Assembly (NCBI RefSeq): GCF_028281305.1
Contig: NZ_JANQKD010000013.1
Span: 1-64,000, forward strand
DNA from: Pelagibius sp.
GTDB taxonomy: Bacteria > Pseudomonadota > Alphaproteobacteria > Kiloniellales > Kiloniellaceae
Direction of reading: 5' to 3'
Length of the DNA stretch: 64,000 nucleotides
Shown: positions 35,716 to 43,444 of the stretch, one piece after another
Numbering within the stretch: position 1 is the stretch's first letter
Layout of the letters: the number at the start of each line of letters is the position of its first letter
The notes under the pieces: generated by a model
What the model saw: only the letters and a program-made list of their open reading frames with translations
What the model was told of the DNA's origin: nothing
Databases searched by the model: none
Translations under genes and position numbers: made by a program

Positions 35716-36372
35716 TCAGGCGCTGCGCTTGTGCAAGCGCCGGTCCTGTTCTCTCTTCGGCGGTTGCGACTCGAGCGCGGCGCTGCTGCGCTGATAGCGC
35801 CAGACCGAAGCCGGGGGAATGTTATCCATCACCCAACTGGCACGGCGGCCCCGAAGGCCGAGGGCGGCGGCAATGCGCTTGGAGACCGGTGAGGCCGGGC
35901 CGTAGGTGAACTGAACAAAGACGCCGTGGTCGTCGAGCACGGCCATGGATTCGGCGACGATCTGGCGGCAGATCCGGTCAGGGATCGACAACAGCGGCAG
36001 GCTCGAGACCACCGCCTTGACCTTGCCGATGCCGGCGTTCTGAAGCAGCCGGCGCAGGTTCGCCGCATCGCCCTGCAGCACCCGCACCTGGGGGAAGCGT
36101 TCGGCGATCACCCGGTGGAACGCTTTGTCGCGTTCGATCACGATGATGTCCCTGTGGGGGATACCGGCTTCCAGCAGGGCAGCGGTGATGTTGCCGGTGC
36201 CGCCGCCCAACTCGATGATCGCGCCCTCGGCGTCGTGGTCAATCTCTGCGGCCATGGCGGTGGCGAGGCTGCGTCCGCTCGGCACCACGGCTCCGACAGC
36301 CTTCGGGTTGCGCAGCCAGCGCCCCAGAAAGCGGATATTGCGCTTCAGGTTCTTCGGTCGGCCCAATTCCAT
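35716..36372 (-). CDS. SAM-dependent methyltransferase, PmtA-like (phospholipid N-methylation)
   Basis: 218 residues. FLGRWLRNPKAVGAVVPSGRSLATAMA (12-38, quoted in parts) is the N-terminal amphipathic and substrate region seen in PmtA of Rhizobiaceae. The SAM loop is IIELGGGTGNITAALLEAG (52-70), and VVSSLPLLSIP matches the next motif. PmtA makes phosphatidylcholine by methylating phosphatidylethanolamine at the membrane surface; rRNA-dimethylase-like relatives share the fold, so the substrate is inferred. The start codon at 36372 lies inside a 14-nt tandem array that supplies two further ATGs upstream in the other frames. The ATG at 36372 opens the full-length frame. Confidence 0.82.
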   Translation of the reverse strand: MELGRPKNLKRNIRFLGRWLRNPKAVGAVVPSGRSLATAMAAEIDHDAEGAIIELGGGTGNITAALLEAGIPHRDIIVIERDKAFHRVIAERFPQVRVLQGDAANLRRLLQNAGIGKVKAVVSSLPLLSIPDRICRQIVAESMAVLDDHGVFVQFTYGPASPVSKRIAAALGLRGRRASWVMDNIPPASVWRYQRSSAALESQPPKREQDRRLHKRSA

Positions 36373-36413
36373 CGGCCCAGTTCCATTAACCCAGTTCCAT
36401 CAACCCAGTTTCG
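36359..36413 (-). repeat. 14-nt array repeating a start codon in three frames
   Basis: Four units, period 14: CGGCCCAATTCCAT (36359-36372), CGGCCCAGTTCCAT, TAACCCAGTTCCAT and a partial CAACCCAGTTTCG. Read on the minus strand, each full unit ends in ATG. Because 14 is not a multiple of three, the ATGs at 36400, 36386 and 36372 fall in three frames. Confidence 0.9.
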
Positions 36414-36729
36414 CCGGCATGGTCCGGTTTGATCCGTCCGCCCCCGGCGGTTGCTCGCCTTGCACAGGCCCCTGCGGCGGTCCCCTGACAACCGGGCCGG
36501 CAGCTCCGGACAAGCAATACCAAGCGCTTGCGAATCCACACAGCGCCTAAGGATATGCTGTATATGGACCCGGGTCGCTCGTCCACAAGTGATCTTCCTG
36601 TGGTGCGGCGCGATGGCAAGGGAAAGTCAGCAACGACGGGAGCTCCGAAAAAGGCCATTCAGGCCCTTCTCGGAGCAACCTCTTTACCGTCATTTCTTCC
36701 CCCGGTTTTGTCAGCCCAAAGGGCGAAGA
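36373..36729. other. Intergenic region between PmtA-like and small proline-rich gene
   Basis: 357 nt. The left end is the start-codon array. A hairpin at 36642-36676 (GCTCCGA/TCGGAGC with an inner GGCC pair) lies 54 nt past the stop of the small gene and may be its terminator. No other gene is supported. Confidence 0.5.
36642..36676 (-). terminator. Possible terminator of the small gene
   Basis: GCTCCGA (36642-36648) pairs with TCGGAGC (36670-36676); GGCC-to-GGCC pairing inside strengthens the stem. There is no U-tract on the minus strand, so factor-independent stopping is uncertain. Confidence 0.4.
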
Positions 36730-36915
36730 TCACGCTTCAAAGTCGATCTTCTGTCCCCGGTCGGGATCCGGATAGGGAAACCGCGGGGGCGGGTCCTTTG
36801 GGGCCGACTCCACCGGCCGGGCCGAGTCCGACTTGGCGGCGGGCGTGACTTCAGGCGCCACCGACTGCGTCGATCCCGTGTTGGCCAGCGGCACGGGGCT
36901 TGGTTGGATCTGCAT
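36730..36915 (-). CDS. Small proline-rich protein of unknown function
   Basis: 61 residues. The start at 36915 has a near-perfect AGGAGGT at proper spacing, the strongest ribosome site in the region, so the gene is real. The protein is Pro/Ser/Ala-rich and disordered, with a more ordered tail PPPRFPYPDPDRGQKIDFEA. No signal peptide, span or cysteine. I do not know the family. It is transcribed away from the AT-rich island and the ParA gene, which may share its promoter region. Confidence 0.7.
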   Translation of the reverse strand: MQIQPSPVPLANTGSTQSVAPEVTPAAKSDSARPVESAPKDPPPRFPYPDPDRGQKIDFEA

Positions 36916-37418
36916 TTGAACCTCCTAAAGTTCAGGCAGCCGCTCTCCCATTACTATATAATACATCGAGGCGCTTAAGTAAATATTTAAATAAAAAGCA
37001 AGTAATGCTAAATTCAAGTAAAATTTTATTCAAATTTTCTCTCGATGTGTATTCGTCTGCCAGTAGATTTACTTGAATTCAAGGTTGATTTTGAGATGAC
37101 AACGCACGCTTTACGCGCTAAACATGCCTGGAGGGAGGGCGCAGCCGGCTGTGTCCCACAGCGGCTGCCGCAGGGCGGCGAAGGCCTGCATTCTCTGGCC
37201 AAGGGCTTTGCCGCGATGCACTTTTTTTGCCCTGCGCAATATGTCCAGCTTCCAATCAACCGCTACATATAGTATAGGTTAACAAAATATTAACTGTCAC
37301 TGGTAGGTGCGGGGAGCTTACGCTTTCTTGCAGCGCTGAGGTAAGGGCTGCTGACGCCGCGTCGGGCCGCGGTTGGTCGGCATTGAGGGGCTCTTGTCAA
37401 TTGGGGGAGCGGGCGGTT
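36916..37418. other. AT-rich island with nested inverted repeats
   Basis: 503 nt, the most AT-rich stretch in the window (36950-37080 and 37230-37310), between the small gene and the ParA gene. Nested dyads: TACTATAT (36952-36959) with ATATAGTA (37267-37274); ACATCGAG (36963-36970) with CTCGATGT (37041-37048); AATTCAAGTAAA (37011-37022) with TTTACTTGAATT (37068-37079); GTTAA (37278-37282) with TTAAC (37290-37294). No coding sequence is supported. It could be a divergent promoter or a binding site for a partition-like protein. Confidence 0.6.
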
Positions 37419-38126
37419 GTGAAGGTTGTTGTTGTTGCATCCCAAAAGGGTGGATCCGGAAAAACGACGATTGCCGGGCACCTGGCAGTTCAGGCTGAAC
37501 TCAGCGGCCGCGGGCCGGTCGGGCTGATCGATGTCGATCCGCAGGGCAGCTTGGCGGACTGGTGGAACGAGCGGGCGGCGCCCAATCCCTTCTTCATCCA
37601 GACCGCGGTTCCGCGCTTGGCGCAGGACGTCAAGGAACTGGCTGCGCACGGCATGGAATTGCTGGTGATCGACACGCCACCGGCGCTGACCGGCACGATT
37701 GCCGATGTCATCCGCGTTGCCGACCTGGTGGTCATTCCCACGCGTCCGAGCCCGCACGACCTGCGCTCGATCGGGGCGACCATGGAACTGGTGGAACATC
37801 TGGGGAAGCCGCTGGTCTTTGTGGTCAACGGTGCGGCGCCAAGAGCCAAGATCACAGCGGAAGCGGTTTCTCTGCTGTCCCAGCATGGGCCTCTGGCTCC
37901 TGCGATCATTCATCAGAGAGTCGATTTCGCCGCCTCCATGATCGATGGCCGCACGGTGATGGAATTGCCCGGCGAGTCCCGCTCGGCGCGCGAGATTGCG
38001 GCGCTTTGGGATTATCTCGATGTCCGGCTGTCCGGAGCGAGGAGGCCCCGGAGGGTGCCCGCCGTTCCGCCGGCCCTGACCGGCTCCGAGCAGACCAATC
38101 AGATCAAGGTTGAGGGCAGAGCCTGA
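37419..38126 (+). CDS. ParA/MinD-family P-loop ATPase (orphan)
   Basis: 235 residues from a GTG at 37419, with GGGGGAG upstream; it begins MKVVVVASQKGGSGKTT. The deviant Walker A KGGSGKTT (10-17) has the signature first lysine, and LIDVDPQGSLADWW (43-56) is Walker A'. LLVIDTPPALTG is the Walker B region and VIPTRPSPHDLRSIGATM the switch. ParA ATPases bind DNA as ATP dimers and position cargo. No parB or replication gene is adjacent, so plasmid partition is unlikely. Its stop is one base before the start of the giant SPOR protein, so they are co-translated and probably act together. Short for a chromosomal ParA, like the cargo-positioning orphans (McdA, PpfA). Confidence 0.9.
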   Translation: MKVVVVASQKGGSGKTTIAGHLAVQAELSGRGPVGLIDVDPQGSLADWWNERAAPNPFFIQTAVPRLAQDVKELAAHGMELLVIDTPPALTGTIADVIRVADLVVIPTRPSPHDLRSIGATMELVEHLGKPLVFVVNGAAPRAKITAEAVSLLSQHGPLAPAIIHQRVDFAASMIDGRTVMELPGESRSAREIAALWDYLDVRLSGARRPRRVPAVPPALTGSEQTNQIKVEGRA

Positions 38127-38127
38127 G

Positions 38128-40809
38128 ATGACTCAAGCCAAGGCGGCTTCCCTGACCAGTGCGCTTTTCGCACGCAAAGGCGCTGCGTCCCCGGCCAGCC
38201 TCGTCATTGCCGAGCTTCAGACGGAAGACGGGCCCGAAGGCGCGCTGCCGGTCCAAAAGGGCAAGGGCAGGGGCCAGGACTCCTCCGAGCGGCGGCAGGC
38301 AAAGCTGCCGGAGATCGAACAGGAACTGCCGCTGCTGGCCTTTGTCGACGCCCAGAGCAAGAAAGCCGAAATCGGGAAAGATGGTGCCCTCCCGGCCGAT
38401 GGCCCTGGCGCCGTCGATCAGCCCCGGGACGTGGATCAGCCCCGGGAGGTGGATCAGCCCCGGGAGGTGGATCAGCCCAGAGACGACGAAAGCCACGGCA
38501 CGCCGCTGGCGCGCAACTCTGGTACCGCCGGCGACAGCGCCGGTGAAGCGGACCTTGAGCCGAGTCCGGCTGCGAGCCTTTTGGACCGCAGCCCCCTCGG
38601 GTTGCGAGACGATGCCGAGGAGGCTCCGGGGTCTTCGGAGAACGTGGCACAAGAAGACGCGGCAGATGCGGCAGAGGCAAATGCGGCAGAGGCAGATGCG
38701 GCACAGCAGGCACCCGATCCTTCTGACGTGCTGGGCCCGGAAGTGCGGGCCATCTCCGAAGTGCAGGCCATCGAAGCGGAGATCGTGGAAACCGGTGCAG
38801 CCTCGTCCGGGCCTGTTGTCGACGACCCGCTGGTCGCCGATCCGGCACCGGCGGCGACAGTGCCCTCGACTGCCGATGTCTTCGAACCGGAAGTTATCGA
38901 CGCCGAGATCGTCGAACCCGCAGATGCCGGTGATACGCCTGCCGCGGTGACGCAGAGCGCGGGCCAGCGCGGCGAAGCGTCTGTCGGGAGTGGCGAAGCG
39001 GCCCGCAGCGGTGAGGCGGAGGTTGCCGCCGGCCCGCCAGACGATCCGCAAGAGGCGGTGTCCGCCACGCCCGCATCCGCGCCCGAAGAGACTGCGGCAG
39101 AGGCGGCAGTGTCTGGCACGGCAGCCTCGACCGAGACCGGCGATGCGGAGGCCAGTGATCAGGCAGCCAGTGATCAGGCAGCCAGCGATCCGGCGGCCAG
39201 TGATCCAACAGCCGGTGGTTCGCGCACCAACGATTCGGGTGGGCCGACGCCGGATGCGGAGAAGAGACAGGCACCAGGCGATCCGCTGCTCTCTGACCAA
39301 GAACAGGCCGCTGCGGGGACTGCTGGAGACAAAGCAGACGGCGAGGATCCCGAAGAGGCGCTTAAGAGCGAGCCTTCCGTCATCGCCAAGCCGGAAGAGC
39401 GCGATCCACCGCGCACCTCCTCCGCGGTCAATCTTCGCCTGGCGCAAAAGATCGACGGGCCCAAAGAGGGCAGTCGACCGACTGCTCCTATGACCGCTCC
39501 CGCCACCGCTTCGGCTTCCACCGCTTCGGCTTCCACCGGGCCGCTGCGCGCCGGGCCCGCTGCTGCAGCGCGCGACCGTCTTGGCTCAGGGCACAGCACA
39601 GGGCACAGCACAGGGCGCGACCGCAGCCCCTGGCGCATCGCCGCTGTGATCGCTGTCGGCGCGGCGCTCGGCTTCACGGCCTATACGCTCTGGCCGCGGT
39701 CGTCAGACCCGCAATCCACAGAAGCTCAATCTACAGAAGCTCAATCCACAGGGACCCAGTCTGCGGAGACCCGGTCCCCAGACGGGTCGTCCCCGGGCGC
39801 ACCGCAGGCCGCGGCGGCGGGCCAGGGCTCCGACGCTGCTGTGCCGGCCTCTGCAACGGAACCCGAAGGCAGCGTTGAAAGCGCTGCGCAGGCTGCGGAC
39901 GGGCCGCAGGATGAAGACGCTTTGCCGCCCGAAGACGCAACGGCGGCCGGCACGGACGCTGACCTCGCGGCCGCCGGGACGACCGCGGCGGCCGCGGAGC
40001 CTTCCTTCGACATCATCCGGATCGAGCCGAACGGCCAGTCGATCATTGCCGGGCGTGCGGAACCGCTGAGCGAATGGATTCTGCTGAACAACGGCGAGCC
40101 CATCGGCACCGTTCGGGCCGATATCAATGGTGAGTGGGTGCTGTTGCCGGATGCTTCGCTGATCCCCGGCGCCAACGACTTCAGCCTTGTCAGGAAGGCA
40201 GAGCGCGGCAAGGTCGAGATCCCTGCGACAATCGGCCCCTCCTCCGAGGCGCCTGGAAGCGCCCCAGGGAGCGCCCCAGGGAGCGTGCCTGCGAGCGCGC
40301 CGGACGCGGCGGCGCAGGCTGCGGCGACGGTGTTGCCGGAGGACGCGCTTTCGGGAGAGGAGTTTTCGGCGGAGGGCCTGTCCGCCGGGGTTGTTCTGCC
40401 CCGTCTGAAACCCCGCCAGGAGCCTGCGGCAGAGGAACAGTCTTCGGTGATCAATCTGGCGCCCGGCGGCGGCTATCAGGTCCAGTTCGCATCGGTCCGC
40501 CAGAGTGACGCGGCGGAACGGGAACGCGAAAGGCTGATCGACGTCTTTCCGTCCCTCCTCGGCGGGCTCGGCCTTCGGGTGCAGGAGGCCACCATTGACG
40601 GTGCCGGGGTCTTCTATCGCCTGCGTACGGGGCCGATCGCTGATCTCGGCAAGGCTCGCGAACTCTGCCGCCGGCTGGAGGCAGAGGGGCAGGGCTGTCT
40701 TGTTGTGGCCCGCGCCGTAAATCCGCCGCTGACGGGCACTGATGCCGACTTGCTCGACCCGCCGGCGTCGGTTCTGACGCCGAACCAGCAGGCGGAGATA
40801 CCGGACTGA
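38128..40809 (+). CDS. Giant single-pass SPOR-domain protein with repeat-rich acidic N-terminus
   Basis: 893 residues, starting one base after the ParA-family stop. A short basic-hydrophobic N-terminus (AASLTSALFARKGAASPAS) resembles ATPase-activating peptides of ParA partners. Then comes ~470 residues of acidic, Ala/Pro/Ser/Glu-rich, likely disordered sequence with in-frame repeats (DQPREV, ASDQA). One membrane span WRIAAVIAVGAALGFTAYTLW lies near 502-522. Beyond it is a periplasmic linker with more repeats (QSTEA), an Ig-like domain (about 626-695, FDIIRIEPNG to ANDFSLVRKAE) and a C-terminal SPOR domain (about 781-867, YQVQFASVRQSDAAER). SPOR domains bind septal denuded peptidoglycan. The topology is N-in, C-out. 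I infer septum targeting through SPOR with ParA coupling on the cytosolic side. Confidence 0.88.
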   Translation: MTQAKAASLTSALFARKGAASPASLVIAELQTEDGPEGALPVQKGKGRGQDSSERRQAKLPEIEQELPLLAFVDAQSKKAEIGKDGALPADGPGAVDQPRDVDQPREVDQPREVDQPRDDESHGTPLARNSGTAGDSAGEADLEPSPAASLLDRSPLGLRDDAEEAPGSSENVAQEDAADAAEANAAEADAAQQAPDPSDVLGPEVRAISEVQAIEAEIVETGAASSGPVVDDPLVADPAPAATVPSTADVFEPEVIDAEIVEPADAGDTPAAVTQSAGQRGEASVGSGEAARSGEAEVAAGPPDDPQEAVSATPASAPEETAAEAAVSGTAASTETGDAEASDQAASDQAASDPAASDPTAGGSRTNDSGGPTPDAEKRQAPGDPLLSDQEQAAAGTAGDKADGEDPEEALKSEPSVIAKPEERDPPRTSSAVNLRLAQKIDGPKEGSRPTAPMTAPATASASTASASTGPLRAGPAAAARDRLGSGHSTGHSTGRDRSPWRIAAVIAVGAALGFTAYTLWPRSSDPQSTEAQSTEAQSTGTQSAETRSPDGSSPGAPQAAAAGQGSDAAVPASATEPEGSVESAAQAADGPQDEDALPPEDATAAGTDADLAAAGTTAAAAEPSFDIIRIEPNGQSIIAGRAEPLSEWILLNNGEPIGTVRADINGEWVLLPDASLIPGANDFSLVRKAERGKVEIPATIGPSSEAPGSAPGSAPGSVPASAPDAAAQAAATVLPEDALSGEEFSAEGLSAGVVLPRLKPRQEPAAEEQSSVINLAPGGGYQVQFASVRQSDAAERERERLIDVFPSLLGGLGLRVQEATIDGAGVFYRLRTGPIADLGKARELCRRLEAEGQGCLVVARAVNPPLTGTDADLLDPPASVLTPNQQAEIPD
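38416..38487 (+). repeat. In-frame 18-nt tandem array
   Basis: Four 18-nt units GATCAGCCCCGGGACGTG, with G/C swaps, encode DQPRDV/DQPREV in the SPOR protein's cytosolic part. The last unit is degraded. Confidence 0.85.
39151..39210 (+). repeat. In-frame 15-nt tandem array
   Basis: Four 15-nt units of GCCAGTGATCAGGCA type encode ASDQA/ASDPA. The first two are identical and later units have drifted. Confidence 0.85.
39712..39771 (+). repeat. In-frame 15-nt tandem array in the periplasmic linker
   Basis: Four 15-nt units starting CAATCCACAGAAGCT encode QSTEA and variants just after the membrane span. Units decay toward the right edge. Confidence 0.85.
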
Positions 40810-40854
40810 GGTGCGGGCCTTGCGCCGGTGCGCTGCTGCCGGGCGATGCTGTCG

Positions 40855-41709
40855 TCAGGCGGCGCCGGCGTCGTAAAGGCCGATCGCTTCCAAAACGTCC
40901 TTGATCTCCCGGCGGGCGGCCGCGTGGCTGCTGGTCTCGCCTTCCTCAGGCAGATCGAGTGCGGTCAGTCCGCTGAGGAAGAGCTCGCGGAAGACGACCC
41001 GCTCGCTGACGCCCGGAGCGACGCGAAAGCCGATGCGCTTCGAGAGGACCGACAGCAGGTTGCTGATCTCCCGCATGTTGCGGGCTTCGATATGGGCCAG
41101 CCGGTTGCGCAGCACCACCCAGTCGATCGGCGGCCGTCCGGTGACGACGCGCTGATTGTTCTGCTCCCAGACCAATTGGCTGTACACGCTCGGCGCTTCC
41201 ACCAGCCGGTCCTCGCGGTTGATGCGCGCCAGAACTTCGATGTCCAACAGGCTGTCGTTCAGGGGTGTCACGAGGGTGTCGGCGAAGCGGTGCCCCAGCC
41301 GGCAGAGCGAAGAGTCGCTGCCCGGTGTGTCGATGACCACGAAGTCGCAGCCCTGCGCCTCGGCCAGCGCTGCCTGCAGGCGCTGCTCCTCATCCTCCGT
41401 GGCCTGCTGACGATCGGCGGCGGCGGAGCGTTCGACCACCGCATGGCGCGGCAGTTCCAGCGTCCGACCGCTTCGCTCGGCGTAGTCTTCACGGTTCTTG
41501 AAAAAAGCGGACAGCGTTGCCTGGCGGGAATCCAGATCGAGGGTCGCGACCTTGAAACCCAGTTTCATCAAGGCGACGCTCAGATGAATGGCTGTGGTCG
41601 ACTTGCCGGTGCCGCCTTTCTCGCTGCCGACCACGACAACGTAGGGACCATTGTCGTCCGGCTGCTCCGCAGCCCAGTCCCCCTCTGACTCGACGATCGC
41701 CCCCTGCAT
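40855..41709 (-). CDS. mipZ: Division-plane positioning ATPase MipZ
   Basis: 284 residues from the ATG at 41709. MipZ inhibits FtsZ assembly near ParB-bound poles so that division occurs at midcell in alphaproteobacteria. VVVVGSEKGGTGKSTTAIHL (Walker A KGGTGKST), VATLDLDSRQATLSAFFKNR, FVVIDTPGSDSSLCRLGHRFADTLVTPLNDSLLDIEVL (read in parts) and DWVVLRNRLAHIEARN match Caulobacter MipZ closely. So does the C-terminal GFRVAPGVSERVVFRELF and GLTALDLPEEG. Extra residues 1-20 are low-complexity acidic. It converges on the SPOR gene with about 45 nt between stops, so both division-related genes share a locus but not a transcript. Confidence 0.93.
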   Translation of the reverse strand: MQGAIVESEGDWAAEQPDDNGPYVVVVGSEKGGTGKSTTAIHLSVALMKLGFKVATLDLDSRQATLSAFFKNREDYAERSGRTLELPRHAVVERSAAADRQQATEDEEQRLQAALAEAQGCDFVVIDTPGSDSSLCRLGHRFADTLVTPLNDSLLDIEVLARINREDRLVEAPSVYSQLVWEQNNQRVVTGRPPIDWVVLRNRLAHIEARNMREISNLLSVLSKRIGFRVAPGVSERVVFRELFLSGLTALDLPEEGETSSHAAARREIKDVLEAIGLYDAGAA

Positions 41710-41893
41710 GGTCACGACGCTAGCACAGCGCGAACGCGAGTTCACGGTGTTGACGCGACGGGAGAGATGAAAAGCTGAGGCGCCGCCTCGCACCCTGGCA
41801 TTCCGGCCAGGTCCGGCACCGCAGCCGGTCGATCTTGCGCTCCCCCTGCAAAACAGCTCTCCCCAGAATCGACCTCCCCAGAACAGCCCCTTT

Positions 41894-42463
41894 TTAGAAC
41901 AAGACCGTCCAGCTCTCCGTATCGCGGGCTGCAGCAGCCTGGGCGACAGTTGAGTGGCCGCCAGGGGATACCATTCTCAGGTGTTCCGCCTCTTTTTCGT
42001 CGTCGAGCTCTTGGGGCTGGTCGGCCCGCTCCGGCTCAAGACCGGGGCCTTTCTCCGGCTGACCCACGCTCTCGGCGACGTTGCCCTTGAGGGCGGCCAA
42101 GCGGCGGGCGAGGACCTCGGTCTTTGCCCAGGCCAGGAACTCTTTGCCTTCCTTGTTCTTGTGGACCGCCGCCCATTGCTGGCGCTTGTCCGAGCGCATG
42201 GCAAAGGCGATGTTCTCGCCCTCCAGGCCGCAGTCGAGGGACTGCGTATAGGGCGGCACCTTGCCGCCCCAGATCTCTGAAATGACGTTCCAGGAGAAGC
42301 CTTCTTTGACCAGCAGTTCCATCATCACCTGGTCGAACTCGCCGCGCGCCAGTTCCAGCGCATAGCTGATCATGCAGTCCAGTTCCTGGCTGCCTGTGGA
42401 AGCGCTTTCAAGCTCGGAGATGACGCGCGTGATGATGTCGCCTTCCGGCGTGTTCCGATCCAT
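41894..42463 (-). CDS. Conserved protein of unknown function
   Basis: 189 residues. I do not recognise a named family. ELDCMISYALELARGEFDQ near the N-terminus and PYTQSLDCGLEGENIAFAMRS with EFLAWAKTEVLARRLAALKGN suggest a helical DNA/phage-adjacent fold (pattern like the Ea22/DUF small proteins with YTxSLDAAL), but this is weak. The C-terminal 60 residues are acidic and disordered. No signal or span. It follows MipZ on the same strand at a distance and precedes pyrE, with no obvious operon. Confidence 0.6.
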   Translation of the reverse strand: MDRNTPEGDIITRVISELESASTGSQELDCMISYALELARGEFDQVMMELLVKEGFSWNVISEIWGGKVPPYTQSLDCGLEGENIAFAMRSDKRQQWAAVHKNKEGKEFLAWAKTEVLARRLAALKGNVAESVGQPEKGPGLEPERADQPQELDDEKEAEHLRMVSPGGHSTVAQAAAARDTESWTVLF

Positions 42464-42639
42464 GCTCCCCGTCCCCAGACCCTCGGTTGAAGTGTACTGA
42501 TTTTGCGATGGAAGAGAAGCGCCCCTACCTCGGAATCACAAAAAATAGATTTGCTTATGGTTAATTTCGCGCCGGAAAACTACCTCCGGTGTCCGGGCTG
42601 TGTAGATCCTGCCGCCTAAGGGTTCAGCCGCGGCTGCGG

Positions 42640-43329
42640 CTAGCCGTTCGACTTGGCCTGCGCGTCCGCTGTCCAGCTGTTCGGATCCTGCAGGAAGTGC
42701 CGCACCGTATCGACCTCCGCGCTTTTGAGGTAGCCGGTCTGCTCGGCGACGGCCAGCGCGTCCCACCAGGTTGCAAGGGCGTGCAGCCTCACACCGCGCT
42801 CCTGCAGCGCGGCGACGCCCTCAGGGAAGATGCCGTAGTGGAAGACTACGAAGGTATGGGCGACCTCGGCGCCGGCCTTGCGCAGGGCGTCGACGAAGGT
42901 GAGTTTGGAGCCGCCGTCGGTGGCCAGATCCTCAACCAGAAGTACCCGGCTGCCTTCCGGCAGATGCCCCTCGATCTGGGCGTTGCGGCCGAAGCCTTTC
43001 GGTTGTTTGCGGACGTATACCATCGGCAGGCCCAGGCGCTCGGCGATCCAGGCGGCAAAGGGGATGCCGGCGGTTTCGCCGCCGGCGATGCAGTCGATCG
43101 ACTCGTAGCCGGCTTCGCGCTTGATGAGCTCGCAGCCGAAGTCCATGAGCTGCGCGCGTGCGCGCGGGAAGGAGATGATCTTGCGGCAGTCGACATAGAC
43201 CGGGCTGACGCGGCCGGAGGTGAAGGTGAAGGGCTCCTGCGGGCGAAAGAGGATCGCTTCGATTTCCAGCAGGATCCGGGCCGTGACCGCCGCCATGGCC
43301 TGTGGGTCTGATGTGCTTGCCGCGTGCAT
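42640..43329 (-). CDS. pyrE: Orotate phosphoribosyltransferase
   Basis: 229 residues from the ATG at 43329 (GAGGACGG upstream); a longer reading to 43524 adds a non-homologous leader. PyrE makes orotidine-5-phosphate from orotate and PRPP in pyrimidine synthesis. The PRPP-binding motif is [17 protein letters not shown], and the flexible-loop lysines are in [33 protein letters not shown] is the N-terminal signature. The C-terminal helix and [13 protein letters not shown]-like tail give normal length. Confidence 0.94.
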   Translation of the reverse strand: MHAASTSDPQAMAAVTARILLEIEAILFRPQEPFTFTSGRVSPVYVDCRKIISFPRARAQLMDFGCELIKREAGYESIDCIAGGETAGIPFAAWIAERLGLPMVYVRKQPKGFGRNAQIEGHLPEGSRVLLVEDLATDGGSKLTFVDALRKAGAEVAHTFVVFHYGIFPEGVAALQERGVRLHALATWWDALAVAEQTGYLKSAEVDTVRHFLQDPNSWTADAQAKSNG

Positions 43330-43444
43330 TGTCCGTCCTCGAGGTTCGGCGCCGGGCGGAGGTTTGCTTGGCTCGGCGCCAGCTTTTGCTGGGCCGGTTG
43401 TAGCCCGCCGGGCCGAGTCGATCAAACTTCCGCCCGGCTGTCGA

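Noticed and set aside
37419-38126. Plasmid partition locus
   Set aside because: There is no parB, rep or transfer gene nearby, and hemA, pyrE and mipZ indicate chromosomal DNA.
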